Below are positions 1 to 8,122 of a stretch of 64,000 bases of DNA, one piece after another. Under the pieces are notes generated by a model. That model made no database searches and was not told where the DNA came from. It saw only the letters and a program-made list of their open reading frames with translations. The stretch's first letter is position 1; the number at the start of each line of letters is the position of its first letter. The DNA lies in NCBI GenBank assembly GCA_036500145.1, contig DASYCO010000078.1, forward strand, positions 1-64,000. Direction: 5' to 3'. Both the position numbers and the translations under genes were made by a program. This stretch comes from CAMAVH01 sp036500145 (GTDB taxonomy: Bacteria; Pseudomonadota; Alphaproteobacteria; SMXQ01).

Positions 1-143
1 GCGTTGATGGTGATCGCCGAGATGCCGTCGACCGCGGCGACGTCGGCCAGGTGGCGGCGGAAGGACGCCTCGTCGATCGAGTAGTCCTCGTTGAAGGGCA
101 GGATGCAGGCCGGAATCACGCCTGTCGGGGAAAAGCTGGGCAT
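1..143 (-). CDS. DapA-like aldolase, N-terminal fragment
   Basis: The reverse strand encodes the first 47 residues of a protein that continues beyond the left edge of the window. It begins MPSFSPTGVIPACILPF and runs into a segment ending DGISAITIN, which matches the start of the dihydrodipicolinate synthase / N-acetylneuraminate lyase family: beta-strand 1, then a helix bearing a histidine (RRHLADVA), then the strand leading to the GxxG loop. Family members are cytoplasmic Schiff-base aldolases or dehydratases. The active-site lysine lies outside the window, so substrate is unknown. A purine-rich GGAAAGGAGCGAAAG stretch just upstream is a good ribosome-binding site. It is the third gene of a probable minus-strand operon after the M24-fold protein and the cyclodeaminase-like gene, which suggests catabolism rather than lysine synthesis. 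Confidence 0.75.
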   Translation of the reverse strand, partial: MPSFSPTGVIPACILPFNEDYSIDEASFRRHLADVAAVDGISAITIN

Positions 144-176
144 CTTTCGCTCCTTTCCGTCTGTCTCTGAAATTTC

Positions 177-1142
177 CTAGAACGTCATCTCTTGGCCGTA
201 GCCGCGCTTCTTCGCTTCCTCATAGGCGGCGCTGACAAGCGCGATGTCGCCGAAGCCACCCTGGGATTCGTGAAAGGCCGTGATGTCGCGGTCCGCCTTG
301 CGGCCGGGGGCGCGGCCCTGAGTGACGGCGCCGAGCTCGGACACGTCCTCCCACTTGAGCTTGCCGGCCTGCACGAGATCGACGAGCGGGAAGGGCGGCG
401 TGCGCACGAAGTAGTTGTCCTCGTTGTCGACGCTGGTGACGATGATGCGGTCGGCCTTGAGGTAGACGTCCTCGTGCATTTCCGAAATCGGCCCCATGCT
501 CGCCACATGCATGCCGGGTTCGAGCCAATCGGCCGGAAACAGCGGCTTGCGGCTGCTCGTGGCCGTCAGGACGATGTCCATGCCGGCGACCGCCTTGCGG
601 GCGTCGTCGACCGGCGTCACCGCAATGCCGAGCGTCTTCGCCGCCGATTCGCAGAACTTCTGGCGGCGTTCGGCGTCGCGGCTGAAGACGAAGACCTCGC
701 GGATGTCCCGCACGGCCTTGACGCCTTCGAGGATCGGCAGGGATAGGTTGCCGGTGCCGGTGAGGCCGACGCGGCGCGCGTCGGCGCGCGCCAGATGCTT
801 GGTCGAGACCGCCACGGTGGCGCCGACGCGCAAGGCGGCGAAGGGGTAGCCCATGATCGCCAGGAACTCGCCGTTCGTGTCGTAGAGCAGGCCGACGCCC
901 GTGCGGTTGCCCGACGGCGGCGTCAGGCCCCAGCCGGGGCCGCTGCGCAGCCCCATGCGCTCGCTGTCGAGAAGCGCACCGGACACGACGCGGAGCGCGC
1001 CGTCGGCGACGTTGAGGTGGAAGGGCGCATGGGTGAAGGTGCGGCCCTTGCCATGCTCGGCGAAGGCCCGCTCGGTCAGCTCGATGGCCTTCGGCAGGTC
1101 GAGCAGGGGGGCGACTTCGTCGGCCCGCAGCAATAGGGTCAT
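177..1142 (-). CDS. Ornithine cyclodeaminase / mu-crystallin family protein
   Basis: A 321-residue protein, the usual length for the family, which uses NAD(P) to deaminate, reduce or dehydrogenate amino acids and imines. The Rossmann loop is visible as GLTGTGNLS (residues 126-134), followed by a basic and acidic stretch ending VFVFSRD that binds the nucleotide ribose. Upstream, the segment MGYPFAALRVGATVAVSTKHLAR fits the conserved TaxRTaA region, but valine replaces the usual threonine next to the arginine-alanine pair. Substrate cannot be read from sequence; family members include ornithine cyclodeaminase, alanine dehydrogenase, ketimine reductase and the EutC protein of ectoine degradation. 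It lies between an M24-fold hydrolase (101 bp upstream) and a DapA-like aldolase on the same strand, consistent with one catabolic operon. The family is confident, the reaction is not. Confidence 0.85.
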   Translation of the reverse strand: MTLLLRADEVAPLLDLPKAIELTERAFAEHGKGRTFTHAPFHLNVADGALRVVSGALLDSERMGLRSGPGWGLTPPSGNRTGVGLLYDTNGEFLAIMGYPFAALRVGATVAVSTKHLARADARRVGLTGTGNLSLPILEGVKAVRDIREVFVFSRDAERRQKFCESAAKTLGIAVTPVDDARKAVAGMDIVLTATSSRKPLFPADWLEPGMHVASMGPISEMHEDVYLKADRIIVTSVDNEDNYFVRTPPFPLVDLVQAGKLKWEDVSELGAVTQGRAPGRKADRDITAFHESQGGFGDIALVSAAYEEAKKRGYGQEMTF

Positions 1143-1243
1143 GTGAAATCTCGCGCGAAGCTGGGTGAAGCGATGGCCATCGGCTGGCGGCGCGGATTCG
1201 TGAATCCGCGCCGCCGCGACGGGATGCGTCGTCTCGTCGCCGG

Positions 1244-2425
1244 TCAGGCGGTGACGAGCAGCTTGATCTCGCGGTTGCCGAAGTTGCGGTAGCCGTCCTT
1301 CGTCACGACCAGCGAGGTGCCGCTGAGGACGGAGTCGCCGGTCTTGTCGTTGCAGATGGTCGGCGAGATGCTGAACACCATGCCGGAGCGGAGCGTGAAA
1401 TTGCCGCTGCCGCCGAGCTTGTCGCCGTTCTTGGTGTCCGGGACCTTGAAGGCGGCGCCCGGAAATTCCGGCACGTCGATGCCGTAGAGATGGATCTGCG
1501 AGTGGTCGGACGTGTTGAAGCTCGTCTCGGCGCAGGCCACCTCATAGGCATCCACCAGCTCGCGGTGCGAGCTGCCGTCGCGCACATGCTTCAGCACGCG
1601 CTCGCGCACATGCTCGACTGCTTGATGCATCGCCACGTGCAGAGAGGTCGGGCAGCCGAAGGCGATCTGGTGGTCGCTGTGGCCGGCATAGCCGAGGTAA
1701 CCGGCGTGCGACGTGAAGGTGCCGATGTCGTGCTCCTGGATGCGCCGGTTCAGGCACAGCTTGGAAACGATAGGATTCTGGCAGCCGACGGCGCCGAAGC
1801 AGAAGCTGAGCTCGCTGTCGAGGTCGCCCCCGGCCTCCCACATGGCGTTGAGGCCGATCTGCACGACCTCGCGCCCCAGCATTCCGGGCCGCCCCTTCTC
1901 ATGGATGCGCTCGACGGCGTAGTCGAAGATCTGGTTCGCGCGATCCATCAGGGCGAGCTCTTCCTCGCTCTTGATGGTGCGGATGTTGACGAAGAGCTCG
2001 GACACGTCTTCGAGCTTGCAGTTGGGCAGCGCCTTGACGATCTGGTCGAAGTTGCGCTGGCTCAGGCCGCCGGCATAGCCGACGCGGCCGTTTTCGAGCT
2101 TGAGCTCCTTGAGCCGCGCGACGATGGCGTTGCCGTCGCGTCCCGAGCGGATGTCCGTAACCCAGTCCTGCGAGTCGAGCACGACGTCGACGGAGATGTC
2201 GGCCAGGGCGCGCCAGATCAGGATGTCGGTCAGCTTCGCGCCGTCTTCGGTCGGCAGGATGCCGAACAGCTCGCGGTGAATGCCGTTGGTGAGGTAGCGC
2301 AGATGCGTGCCGACGGCGACGACGGCGTCCAGGCCGCGCTCGCGGAGGCCGGCGCGGACTTCGGCATAGCGCCGGTCACGCTCCTTCAATGATAGCGGCG
2401 TGATCTGGCTGGATACGAAATTCAT
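1244..2425 (-). CDS. M24-fold (creatinase/prolidase-like) hydrolase, metal ligands lost
   Basis: I start this 393-residue protein at MNFVSSQIT because AGGGAGAG lies 5-10 bases before that ATG and the upstream extension has no family similarity. Residues 1-160 form the creatinase N-terminal domain (LKERDRRYAEVRAGLRERG, then an LRYLTNG motif); residues 170-393 are the pita-bread domain. In metallopeptidases of this fold five Asp, His and Glu residues bind two metals. Here the first Asp is Thr (GTFTSHAGY), the second is His (GHSDH) and the first Glu is Ser (FSISP), so a dinuclear centre is unlikely. Creatinase and the ectoine hydrolase EutD/DoeA are members of this fold with related architecture. 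It probably opens the minus-strand operon and has a paralogue at 6902-8095 across the divergent promoter region. Confidence 0.8.
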   Translation of the reverse strand: MNFVSSQITPLSLKERDRRYAEVRAGLRERGLDAVVAVGTHLRYLTNGIHRELFGILPTEDGAKLTDILIWRALADISVDVVLDSQDWVTDIRSGRDGNAIVARLKELKLENGRVGYAGGLSQRNFDQIVKALPNCKLEDVSELFVNIRTIKSEEELALMDRANQIFDYAVERIHEKGRPGMLGREVVQIGLNAMWEAGGDLDSELSFCFGAVGCQNPIVSKLCLNRRIQEHDIGTFTSHAGYLGYAGHSDHQIAFGCPTSLHVAMHQAVEHVRERVLKHVRDGSSHRELVDAYEVACAETSFNTSDHSQIHLYGIDVPEFPGAAFKVPDTKNGDKLGGSGNFTLRSGMVFSISPTICNDKTGDSVLSGTSLVVTKDGYRNFGNREIKLLVTA

Positions 2426-2885
2426 GGGGGCTCTCCCTATTTGGACGCTGCGTCTGGATTCACACTTATCGTTCTTGCGGGGCAGGGCCCCGGTTCCTGG
2501 GCGCGTCGATGTCGCCCGGATTATTTTGCAGGCGCGAAGAACATGCGGAATGCCGAAGCGCCTATCCGCAATTCTGCGCCGCACATCTAACAATGATTGC
2601 CGCGGGCTGTGAACCGGTCCAGGTGGAAAGATATTCTTTACCTGCCCGACGCCCTTGCGGGGCACGACATATTGATGCGCGGCGGTCAGCATTCCATGGA
2701 TAGGCAGGCAAGACTATAATTCCCGGGAGCCAGGATTGTGCGGGCGCGCGCGAACGTGTTAACTCTCGAAATCAGGTCGATCCATGGCGCGAAATAACCA
2801 ACCCGGACAAGACATTATTCGCATCGCTGTTCAGCTTCTCTTGCCGATCAGAACGGGTTGAAGGTTACGAACTGGGCCAGGACGG
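2426..2885. promoter_or_regulatory. Divergent intergenic region, M24 gene and LysR gene
   Basis: This 460-bp stretch has no convincing gene. It separates two divergent transcription units and should carry both promoters. A perfect TATAAT at 2715-2720 could be a -10 element reading toward the LysR gene, but no good -35 lies at the right distance. An AT-rich inverted repeat, AAAGA-TAT-TCTTT (2627-2639), is a possible operator. LysR proteins usually bind such divergent regions, which is why this one is a good candidate target of the product of 2886-3788. Confidence 0.4.
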
Positions 2886-3788
2886 GTGAAAAACTTAAAC
2901 GACATAATGATCTTCGTGCGCGTGGCCGACAGGAAGAGCATGGCGCAGGCAGCGAAGGAGCTTGGCCTCTCCGCTCCCTACGTTAGCAAACGAATTAAAT
3001 TCCTGGAGGACGAGCTGCGCACGCAGCTGCTCATCCGCTCGACGCATTACCTGTCGCTGACCGATGTCGGCGAGAAGTACTACAAGCGCTGTTCCGACAT
3101 CCTTTCCCAGCTCACGGTCGCCGATGAAGAAGTGGCGGACCTGACGACAGGGCTGCGCGGCAGCCTGCGGGTCTACTGCCCCCAAGGATTTGGCGAACAT
3201 GTGCTGACGCCGATCGTCGCCGAATTTGGCCAGCTCTACCCGGAAATCATGGTGGACCTGCGCATCGCCGACCAGTCGACGAGCCCGATGGAGAAGGGCG
3301 TGGACCTGACCATCAGAACTGCCGAGCTGATCGATTCCAGCCTGGTCTGCACCGAGATCGGCACGCTCAAGTATCAGGTCTGCGCGTCGCCTGAATTCCT
3401 GAAGAAGGGCGTGCCGAAGTCGCCTGAAGACTTGGCGGACTTCAACTGCCTGATCCATACGGTGCAGACGGCGGCGCGCGAGTGGCCCTTCAGGGACGGC
3501 AAGAAGATTTCGACGATCATCGTCGACGGCAACCTGCATTCGAGCAGTGGCGTCGTGATCTATCGCGCATGCAAGCACGGCGCCGGCATTGCGCGGCTGC
3601 CGGAATATGACGCTACGCGCGGCGTGCGCGGCGGCTATCTCAAGGTGCTGTTCCCAGATCAGCTGACGTTCACGCGCACCTTGCGTGCATACTATCCGCG
3701 CACGCCGCATGTGCCGATCCGGCTCGAGACGTTCACGAATTTCCTGAAAGCGCGTATGAGAGGCATGGCTGTGGCCGGTTGGCCGTAA
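2886..3788 (+). CDS. LysR-family transcriptional regulator
   Basis: A 300-residue regulator starting at GTG with an AGGACG ribosome-binding site just upstream. Residues 1-60 are the winged helix-turn-helix: DIMIFVRVADRKSMAQAAKE followed by LGLSAPYVSKRIKFLEDEL, and the typical LLIRSTHYLSLTDVGEKYY that leads into the linker helix. Residues 88-295 are the periplasmic-binding-protein-like effector domain (LRGSLRVYCPQGFGEHVL onward). The effector is unknown. It is divergent from the M24-fold/cyclodeaminase/DapA operon and 71 bp ahead of a solute-binding-protein gene, so it very probably controls uptake and breakdown of the compound handled by both flanking operons. The subgroup resembles DsdA/AmpR-like LysR proteins with a PxLR-type effector domain rather than a nitrogen-control regulator, but I cannot go further. 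Confidence 0.9.
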   Translation: MKNLNDIMIFVRVADRKSMAQAAKELGLSAPYVSKRIKFLEDELRTQLLIRSTHYLSLTDVGEKYYKRCSDILSQLTVADEEVADLTTGLRGSLRVYCPQGFGEHVLTPIVAEFGQLYPEIMVDLRIADQSTSPMEKGVDLTIRTAELIDSSLVCTEIGTLKYQVCASPEFLKKGVPKSPEDLADFNCLIHTVQTAAREWPFRDGKKISTIIVDGNLHSSSGVVIYRACKHGAGIARLPEYDATRGVRGGYLKVLFPDQLTFTRTLRAYYPRTPHVPIRLETFTNFLKARMRGMAVAGWP

Positions 3789-3859
3789 CGCCGCGACTGC
3801 CGCCTAATAAGGGAAAAATCCCGATGGGCAGACGGCGACATAATAACAGGGAGGTTACT

Positions 3860-5014
3860 ATGAACTGGAATCGCATGGGCCTGCAGATGGCCGTTCTTTC
3901 CTGCGCGGCGTTCGCGGCGACAGCCGGCTACGCCGCCGATCTGCCGAAATCCACCCAGAAGATGCTCGCGGACCTGAAGCTGACCGGCGATCCGGTCGTG
4001 GCCGACATCGACGAAGAGGTCCATTCGGGCGATGCGCTGGTCGCGGCCGCGAACAAGGAAGGCGGCTTCGACTACAGCAGCTCCTTCTCGGTGGAAATCT
4101 TCAACAAGATGACGGCGCCGTTCCGCGAGCGCTATCCGGGCGTCAAGATTCGCTATTCGAGCGGCGACCAGTTCGCGCGCAACGTGAAGCCGATCATCGC
4201 CTACAAGGAAGGCCGCATCCTGTACGACATCGTCGATGGCCTTGGCGTCAACCTGTCGGACTACATCGACGCCGGCGCGATCCAGAAGACCAACGACATT
4301 CCGACCACCAAGTACGTGCCCGACGACATCAAGGATCCGCAAGGCTATTGGCTGGCGCCGCGCGTCCAGTACTGGTGCATGACCTACAACACGAACAACG
4401 TGAAGAAGGCCGACCTTCCCAAGTCCTGGGAGGACATGCTGAGCGCGAAGGCCTTCTACAACGGCCGCATCGGCATGGTGAACCGGCCGAACAACCACAT
4501 GATCATGCTGTGGGGCGCCATGGGGCCCGAATGGTCGGCGAACTACATGGAGAAGCTCTTCACCGTCGTGAAGCCGCAGTTCCGCAAGGAAGGCTCCGAT
4601 GCCATCGTCGGGCTGACTGCGGTGGGCGAGATGGACATCTCCTTCCCGACGTCGAACTACCGCACCTTCGAATATGACGAGAAGGGCGCTCCGGTCGCCT
4701 GGCACTGTCCGACGCCGGTGCCGCTGTCCTTCTCGGCCCTCGTGCTGATGAACAAGAGCCCGAACACCAACGCGGCCAAGCTCTACATCAACTGGTACCT
4801 CAGCAAGGAAGGCCAGATCTCGCAGTACTACGCTGACAAGTCGCCGCCGGTGCACACGGAGCTGCAGGACCCGCGCTTCCTCGTCTATGCCGAGGAAGTG
4901 AAGGGCAAGCCGACCGCCGTACGCACGCCGGAGCTGCTGGAGAAGGACATGTCCAAGGTGTCCGACCTGTGGAGCGCGCAGTGGGACAAGGCGATGTCGG
5001 CGGGCAAGCGCTGA
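3860..5014 (+). CDS. ABC transporter periplasmic binding protein (Fe3+/polyamine-type fold)
   Basis: A 384-residue exported protein. The start MNWNRMG is chosen because ACAGGGAGG lies 5-13 bases before it and it gives a clean signal peptide (about residues 1-26, hydrophobic core AVLSCAAFAATAG, cleavage near GYAA-D). The mature part is a type 2 extracellular solute-binding protein: FSVEIFNKMTAPFRERYPG is the typical first lobe, LYDIVDGLG the hinge strand, and SALVLMNKSPNTNAAKLYIN the late motif. This family (FbpA/PotD-like) binds ferric ion, polyamines, phosphonates, thiamine and other small charged solutes; the ligand here is not readable. It is followed by a stem-loop and then a fused permease gene. 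No ATPase gene is in the window. Confidence 0.88.
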   Translation: MNWNRMGLQMAVLSCAAFAATAGYAADLPKSTQKMLADLKLTGDPVVADIDEEVHSGDALVAAANKEGGFDYSSSFSVEIFNKMTAPFRERYPGVKIRYSSGDQFARNVKPIIAYKEGRILYDIVDGLGVNLSDYIDAGAIQKTNDIPTTKYVPDDIKDPQGYWLAPRVQYWCMTYNTNNVKKADLPKSWEDMLSAKAFYNGRIGMVNRPNNHMIMLWGAMGPEWSANYMEKLFTVVKPQFRKEGSDAIVGLTAVGEMDISFPTSNYRTFEYDEKGAPVAWHCPTPVPLSFSALVLMNKSPNTNAAKLYINWYLSKEGQISQYYADKSPPVHTELQDPRFLVYAEEVKGKPTAVRTPELLEKDMSKVSDLWSAQWDKAMSAGKR

Positions 5015-5029
5015 CCGGCATGGAATGGC

Positions 5030-5060
5030 GGCGTGCGGGCTCGTTTGCAGTCCGCACGCC
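5030..5060 (+). other. Intercistronic stem-loop between binding protein and permease
   Basis: GGCGTGCGG (5030-5038) pairs perfectly with CCGCACGCC (5052-5060), and the stem extends inward by three more pairs, one a G-U, leaving a seven-base loop. There is no T-run, so it is not a strong intrinsic terminator. Hairpins after binding-protein genes commonly protect the upstream message and reduce read-through, so that more binding protein than permease is made. That role is inferred from position. Confidence 0.55.
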
Positions 5061-5104
5061 ACCCGCCGCCCGATGACGAACAGGGCGAAGAAGGAACAGG
5101 GATC

Positions 5105-6856
5105 ATGACGGCAATCGCGACGCATCCGCCCAAGCCGGCGCTCGGCAGGTTCAAGCTGGGCCAGATGAAGCTCGGCCCGACGCTCCTGCTGGTCCTCATG
5201 GCCCTGCTCGTGGGGCTGCCCCTCGTGTTCCTGGTGCTGGGCAGCTTCTCCACCGCCAAGCTGCCGTCGGACCTGTCCTGGGCGAACCTGGGCCTCGCCA
5301 ACTACGCCAAGGTCTGGGGCAGCCGCTCGACCTACGACGTGATTTCGAACACCTTCATCTACGTGGTCGGCGCGACGGCCTTCGGCATCGTCATGGCGAC
5401 CGCCCTGGCCTGGCTGACCGAGCGCACCAACATGCCCGGCAAGATATGGGTCTATGGCGGCGTCACCATGACGCTGGCGATCCCCGGCATGCTGCAGGCC
5501 ATGGCCTGGGTGCTGCTGTTCTCGCCGCGCATCGGCTTCGTCAACGTCTTCTTCAAGAACCTGCTTGGCCTCGAGGCCATGCCCTTCAACATCTACACGT
5601 TGACGGGGCTGGTCGTCGTCGAAGGGCTGCGCCTCGTGCCGACGGCCTTCCTGATGCTGGTGCCGCTGCTGCGCTCCATGGATCCGGCGCTGGAGGAGGC
5701 GGCCGCCATGTCGGGTGCCAACCAGCGCTCGACGCTGCGCAAGGTCACCATGCGGCTGATGCTGCCCGGCCTGGTCGCCGTGGTGATCTACCAGGCGATC
5801 ACGGCGCTAGAGGTGTTCGAGGTTCCTGGCATCCTCGGGCTGCCCGGCGGCATCTACGTCTTCTCGACGAAGATCTACTCCATTCTCTACACCCCGATGG
5901 GCACGCCGGAATATGGCCAGGCCAACGCCCTGGCCATCATCTACGTCTTCATCGCGGTCGCCGCCATCTGGCTCTATTCGCGGGTCATCCGGCGTTCGGA
6001 GCGCTTCACCATCGTCAGCGGCAAGGGCTATCGTCCGCGCTTGAACGATCTGGGGCACTGGCGATGGGCCGGCGTCCTCTTCGTCTTTCTCTTCATGCTG
6101 TTCGCGATCATCCTGCCGTTCCTGACATTGCTCTACGTGTCGTTCCTGCCGTTCCTCCAGGCGCCCAGCATCAAGGCGTTCAACGCCATGTCGCTGCGCA
6201 ACTACACGACGATCTGGAACATGGAGCTGATCGGCACGGTCATGCGCAATACGGCGCTTCTGGTGGTGGTGACCTCCACGGCGACCGTCGTCTTCTCCTT
6301 CCTGGTCTCCATCATCGTCGTGCGCAGCAAGTTCTGGGGCCGCAAGCTGCTGGACCAGCTCGCCTTCCTGCCGCACGCGATTCCCGGCATGGTCATCGGC
6401 CTGGCCTTCTTCTGGATGTTCCTGCAGTTCGAGAAGGTGAACATCCCGATCCACGGCGGCATCCTGGCGATCTCCATCGTCTTCACGGTCGGCTTCATGG
6501 CCTATGGCACGCGTTCCATGAACGCTGCGATCCTGCAGATTCACAAAGACCTGGAGGAGGCGGCCCAGACCTCGGGCGCGCCGACCTGGCGCGTGATGTG
6601 GCGCATCTTCCTGCCGCTGCTCATGCCGACCGTCATTGGCGTCTGGATCTGGACGATGCTGCACGCCGTGCGCAACGCGGGCGTGCCGCTGATCCTCTAC
6701 GAAGGCTCCGACCATCAGGTGCTGTCCGTCCTGATCTGGAACCTGTGGGACCAGGGCCAGATGGGCATGGTGGCGGCGATCGGCACGCTGATGATCGTCG
6801 GCCTGCTGCTGCTCACCTTCTGCCTGCGGTTCGTCCGCTTCGGGGCGCGGGCGTAG
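5105..6856 (+). CDS. Fused ABC transporter permease, two transmembrane domains
   Basis: A 583-residue inner-membrane protein carrying two BPD_transp_1 domains in one chain, like FbpB and ThiP. I start at MTAIATHPP, preceded by AAGGAACAGG, rather than at the longer upstream GTG/ATG frame. Hydrophobic helices begin with GPTLLLVLMALLVGLPLVFL. Two EAA loops that dock with the ATPase are clear: EEAAAMSGANQ near residue 197 and EEAAQTSGAPTW near residue 484, about 290 residues apart, as expected for an internal duplication. It acts with the binding protein encoded just upstream. The cognate ATPase is missing here: the next gene is an M24-fold hydrolase, so the nucleotide-binding subunit must be encoded elsewhere or shared. 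Confidence 0.9.
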   Translation: MTAIATHPPKPALGRFKLGQMKLGPTLLLVLMALLVGLPLVFLVLGSFSTAKLPSDLSWANLGLANYAKVWGSRSTYDVISNTFIYVVGATAFGIVMATALAWLTERTNMPGKIWVYGGVTMTLAIPGMLQAMAWVLLFSPRIGFVNVFFKNLLGLEAMPFNIYTLTGLVVVEGLRLVPTAFLMLVPLLRSMDPALEEAAAMSGANQRSTLRKVTMRLMLPGLVAVVIYQAITALEVFEVPGILGLPGGIYVFSTKIYSILYTPMGTPEYGQANALAIIYVFIAVAAIWLYSRVIRRSERFTIVSGKGYRPRLNDLGHWRWAGVLFVFLFMLFAIILPFLTLLYVSFLPFLQAPSIKAFNAMSLRNYTTIWNMELIGTVMRNTALLVVVTSTATVVFSFLVSIIVVRSKFWGRKLLDQLAFLPHAIPGMVIGLAFFWMFLQFEKVNIPIHGGILAISIVFTVGFMAYGTRSMNAAILQIHKDLEEAAQTSGAPTWRVMWRIFLPLLMPTVIGVWIWTMLHAVRNAGVPLILYEGSDHQVLSVLIWNLWDQGQMGMVAAIGTLMIVGLLLLTFCLRFVRFGARA

Positions 6857-6901
6857 GTTCGGACAAACAGAAGAAATCAACAGGCGCATGAGGAAGACGA
6901 C

Positions 6902-8095
6902 ATGACCGATTCGAACCTGATTCCGACCTTCAGCCTGAAAGAGCGCGACAGCCGCTGGCATCGCGTGCGCCAGCGCATGGCGGCGGCGAAACTGGACTGC
7001 CTGATCGGCTTTCCGAACCAGGGGCGTTTCGAGCAGCTGCAGGCCAACACCCGCTACCTGACGCAGATCGGCGGCTATGCCACCGAGGTGGCGGTGGTCT
7101 TCCCGCTGGAGGCGGAGGTGACGACCTTCGTGCAGAGCGCCAACGACGTGGATTTCTGGAGCTTCGTCCAGAACTGGATTCCCGACGTGCGCAACGCCCG
7201 CCGGCTATGGAGCGACCCGATCATCAAGCGCCTGAAGGAGCTGAAGCTGCCGCCCCGTTCGCGCGTCGGCGTGATCGGCCTCACCGGCCTGATCCGGGCG
7301 CCGGAAGGCGTCGTGCCCTGGTTCATGTTCGAGAAGGTGAAGGAGGCCTTCCCGGACCTCGAGTTCGTCAGCGCGACCGAGGTCGTGCTGGAATCTCGCG
7401 CCGTGAAGTCGGCTGAGGAAATCGCCTTCATCGAGAAGGCCGAGGTGATCGCCGAGACGGCCGTCAACGAGATGTTCGCCATCGCGCGCGCCGGCGTGCC
7501 GGAGAACGTGCTCTATGCCGAGATGATGCGCTCGATGATCACCAACGGCGGCGAGCTGCCGACCATGATCTACTGGATTTCCGGCGAGCCCGAGCTGCGC
7601 CACCTGGTGCCGACGCCGCGCAAGCTGAAGGCCGGCGACATGATTTCGAACGAGATCGAGGCGAAATACGCGGGCTATATCGCCCAGATCAACGCGCCGG
7701 CCATCGTTGGCCCGGTGCCGGACCGGCTGCACCGCATCTACGAGACGGCGACCAAGCTGTTCGAGGACTTGTGCCCGCTCGTGCTGCCGGGCAAGAAGAT
7801 GACCGATCTTGGCAAGGAATATGTGGAGATCGTGAAGGGGCTCGGCTTCAACCCGGCGCCCTGGCCGATGCATGGCCGCGGCCTCGGCGACGACCTGCCG
7901 GTGATGCAGAATCCGCTCGCCGAATCCGACATGGTGTTCGAGGAAGGCCACGTCCTCATCTTCAAGCCCGGGATGATTCCCCGCGACGGCGCGGCGGACG
8001 CGAACGAGCGCGTCGGCGACACGGTCGTCGTCACCAAGACGGGCGCCCGCCGGCTCGGCAAGCGCCCGCTCGCGATGACGGAAATTCCGCTGTAG
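6902..8095 (+). CDS. M24-fold (creatinase/ectoine-hydrolase-like) protein, metal ligands lost
   Basis: A 397-residue paralogue of the protein at 1244-2425, sharing the opening SLKERDxRxxxVR and the pita-bread C-terminal half. It starts at ATG with GAGGAAGACG upstream and lies 45 bp after the permease, so it is probably in the same operon. In metal-dependent M24 enzymes the pattern is Asp-x(10)-Asp, His, Glu, Glu; here the positions read Glu (SNEIEAKY), Gln (YIAQINAP), His retained (PMHGRGLG), Lys (LIFKPGM) and Gly (RVGDTVVVT). A bimetallic peptidase site is therefore improbable. Creatinase-type hydrolysis of a small amide or guanidino compound imported by the adjacent transporter is the best inference. 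The product name peptidase would mislead. Confidence 0.82.
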   Translation: MTDSNLIPTFSLKERDSRWHRVRQRMAAAKLDCLIGFPNQGRFEQLQANTRYLTQIGGYATEVAVVFPLEAEVTTFVQSANDVDFWSFVQNWIPDVRNARRLWSDPIIKRLKELKLPPRSRVGVIGLTGLIRAPEGVVPWFMFEKVKEAFPDLEFVSATEVVLESRAVKSAEEIAFIEKAEVIAETAVNEMFAIARAGVPENVLYAEMMRSMITNGGELPTMIYWISGEPELRHLVPTPRKLKAGDMISNEIEAKYAGYIAQINAPAIVGPVPDRLHRIYETATKLFEDLCPLVLPGKKMTDLGKEYVEIVKGLGFNPAPWPMHGRGLGDDLPVMQNPLAESDMVFEEGHVLIFKPGMIPRDGAADANERVGDTVVVTKTGARRLGKRPLAMTEIPL

Positions 8096-8122
8096 GCCTA
8101 TTCGACCTTCGGCCGCCGCCGC

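Noticed and set aside
3692..5125. Long minus-strand frame across the binding-protein gene
   Set aside because: It is antisense to a gene with a signal peptide, family motifs and good ribosome-binding site, and its translation is His/Arg/Val-rich with no family pattern.
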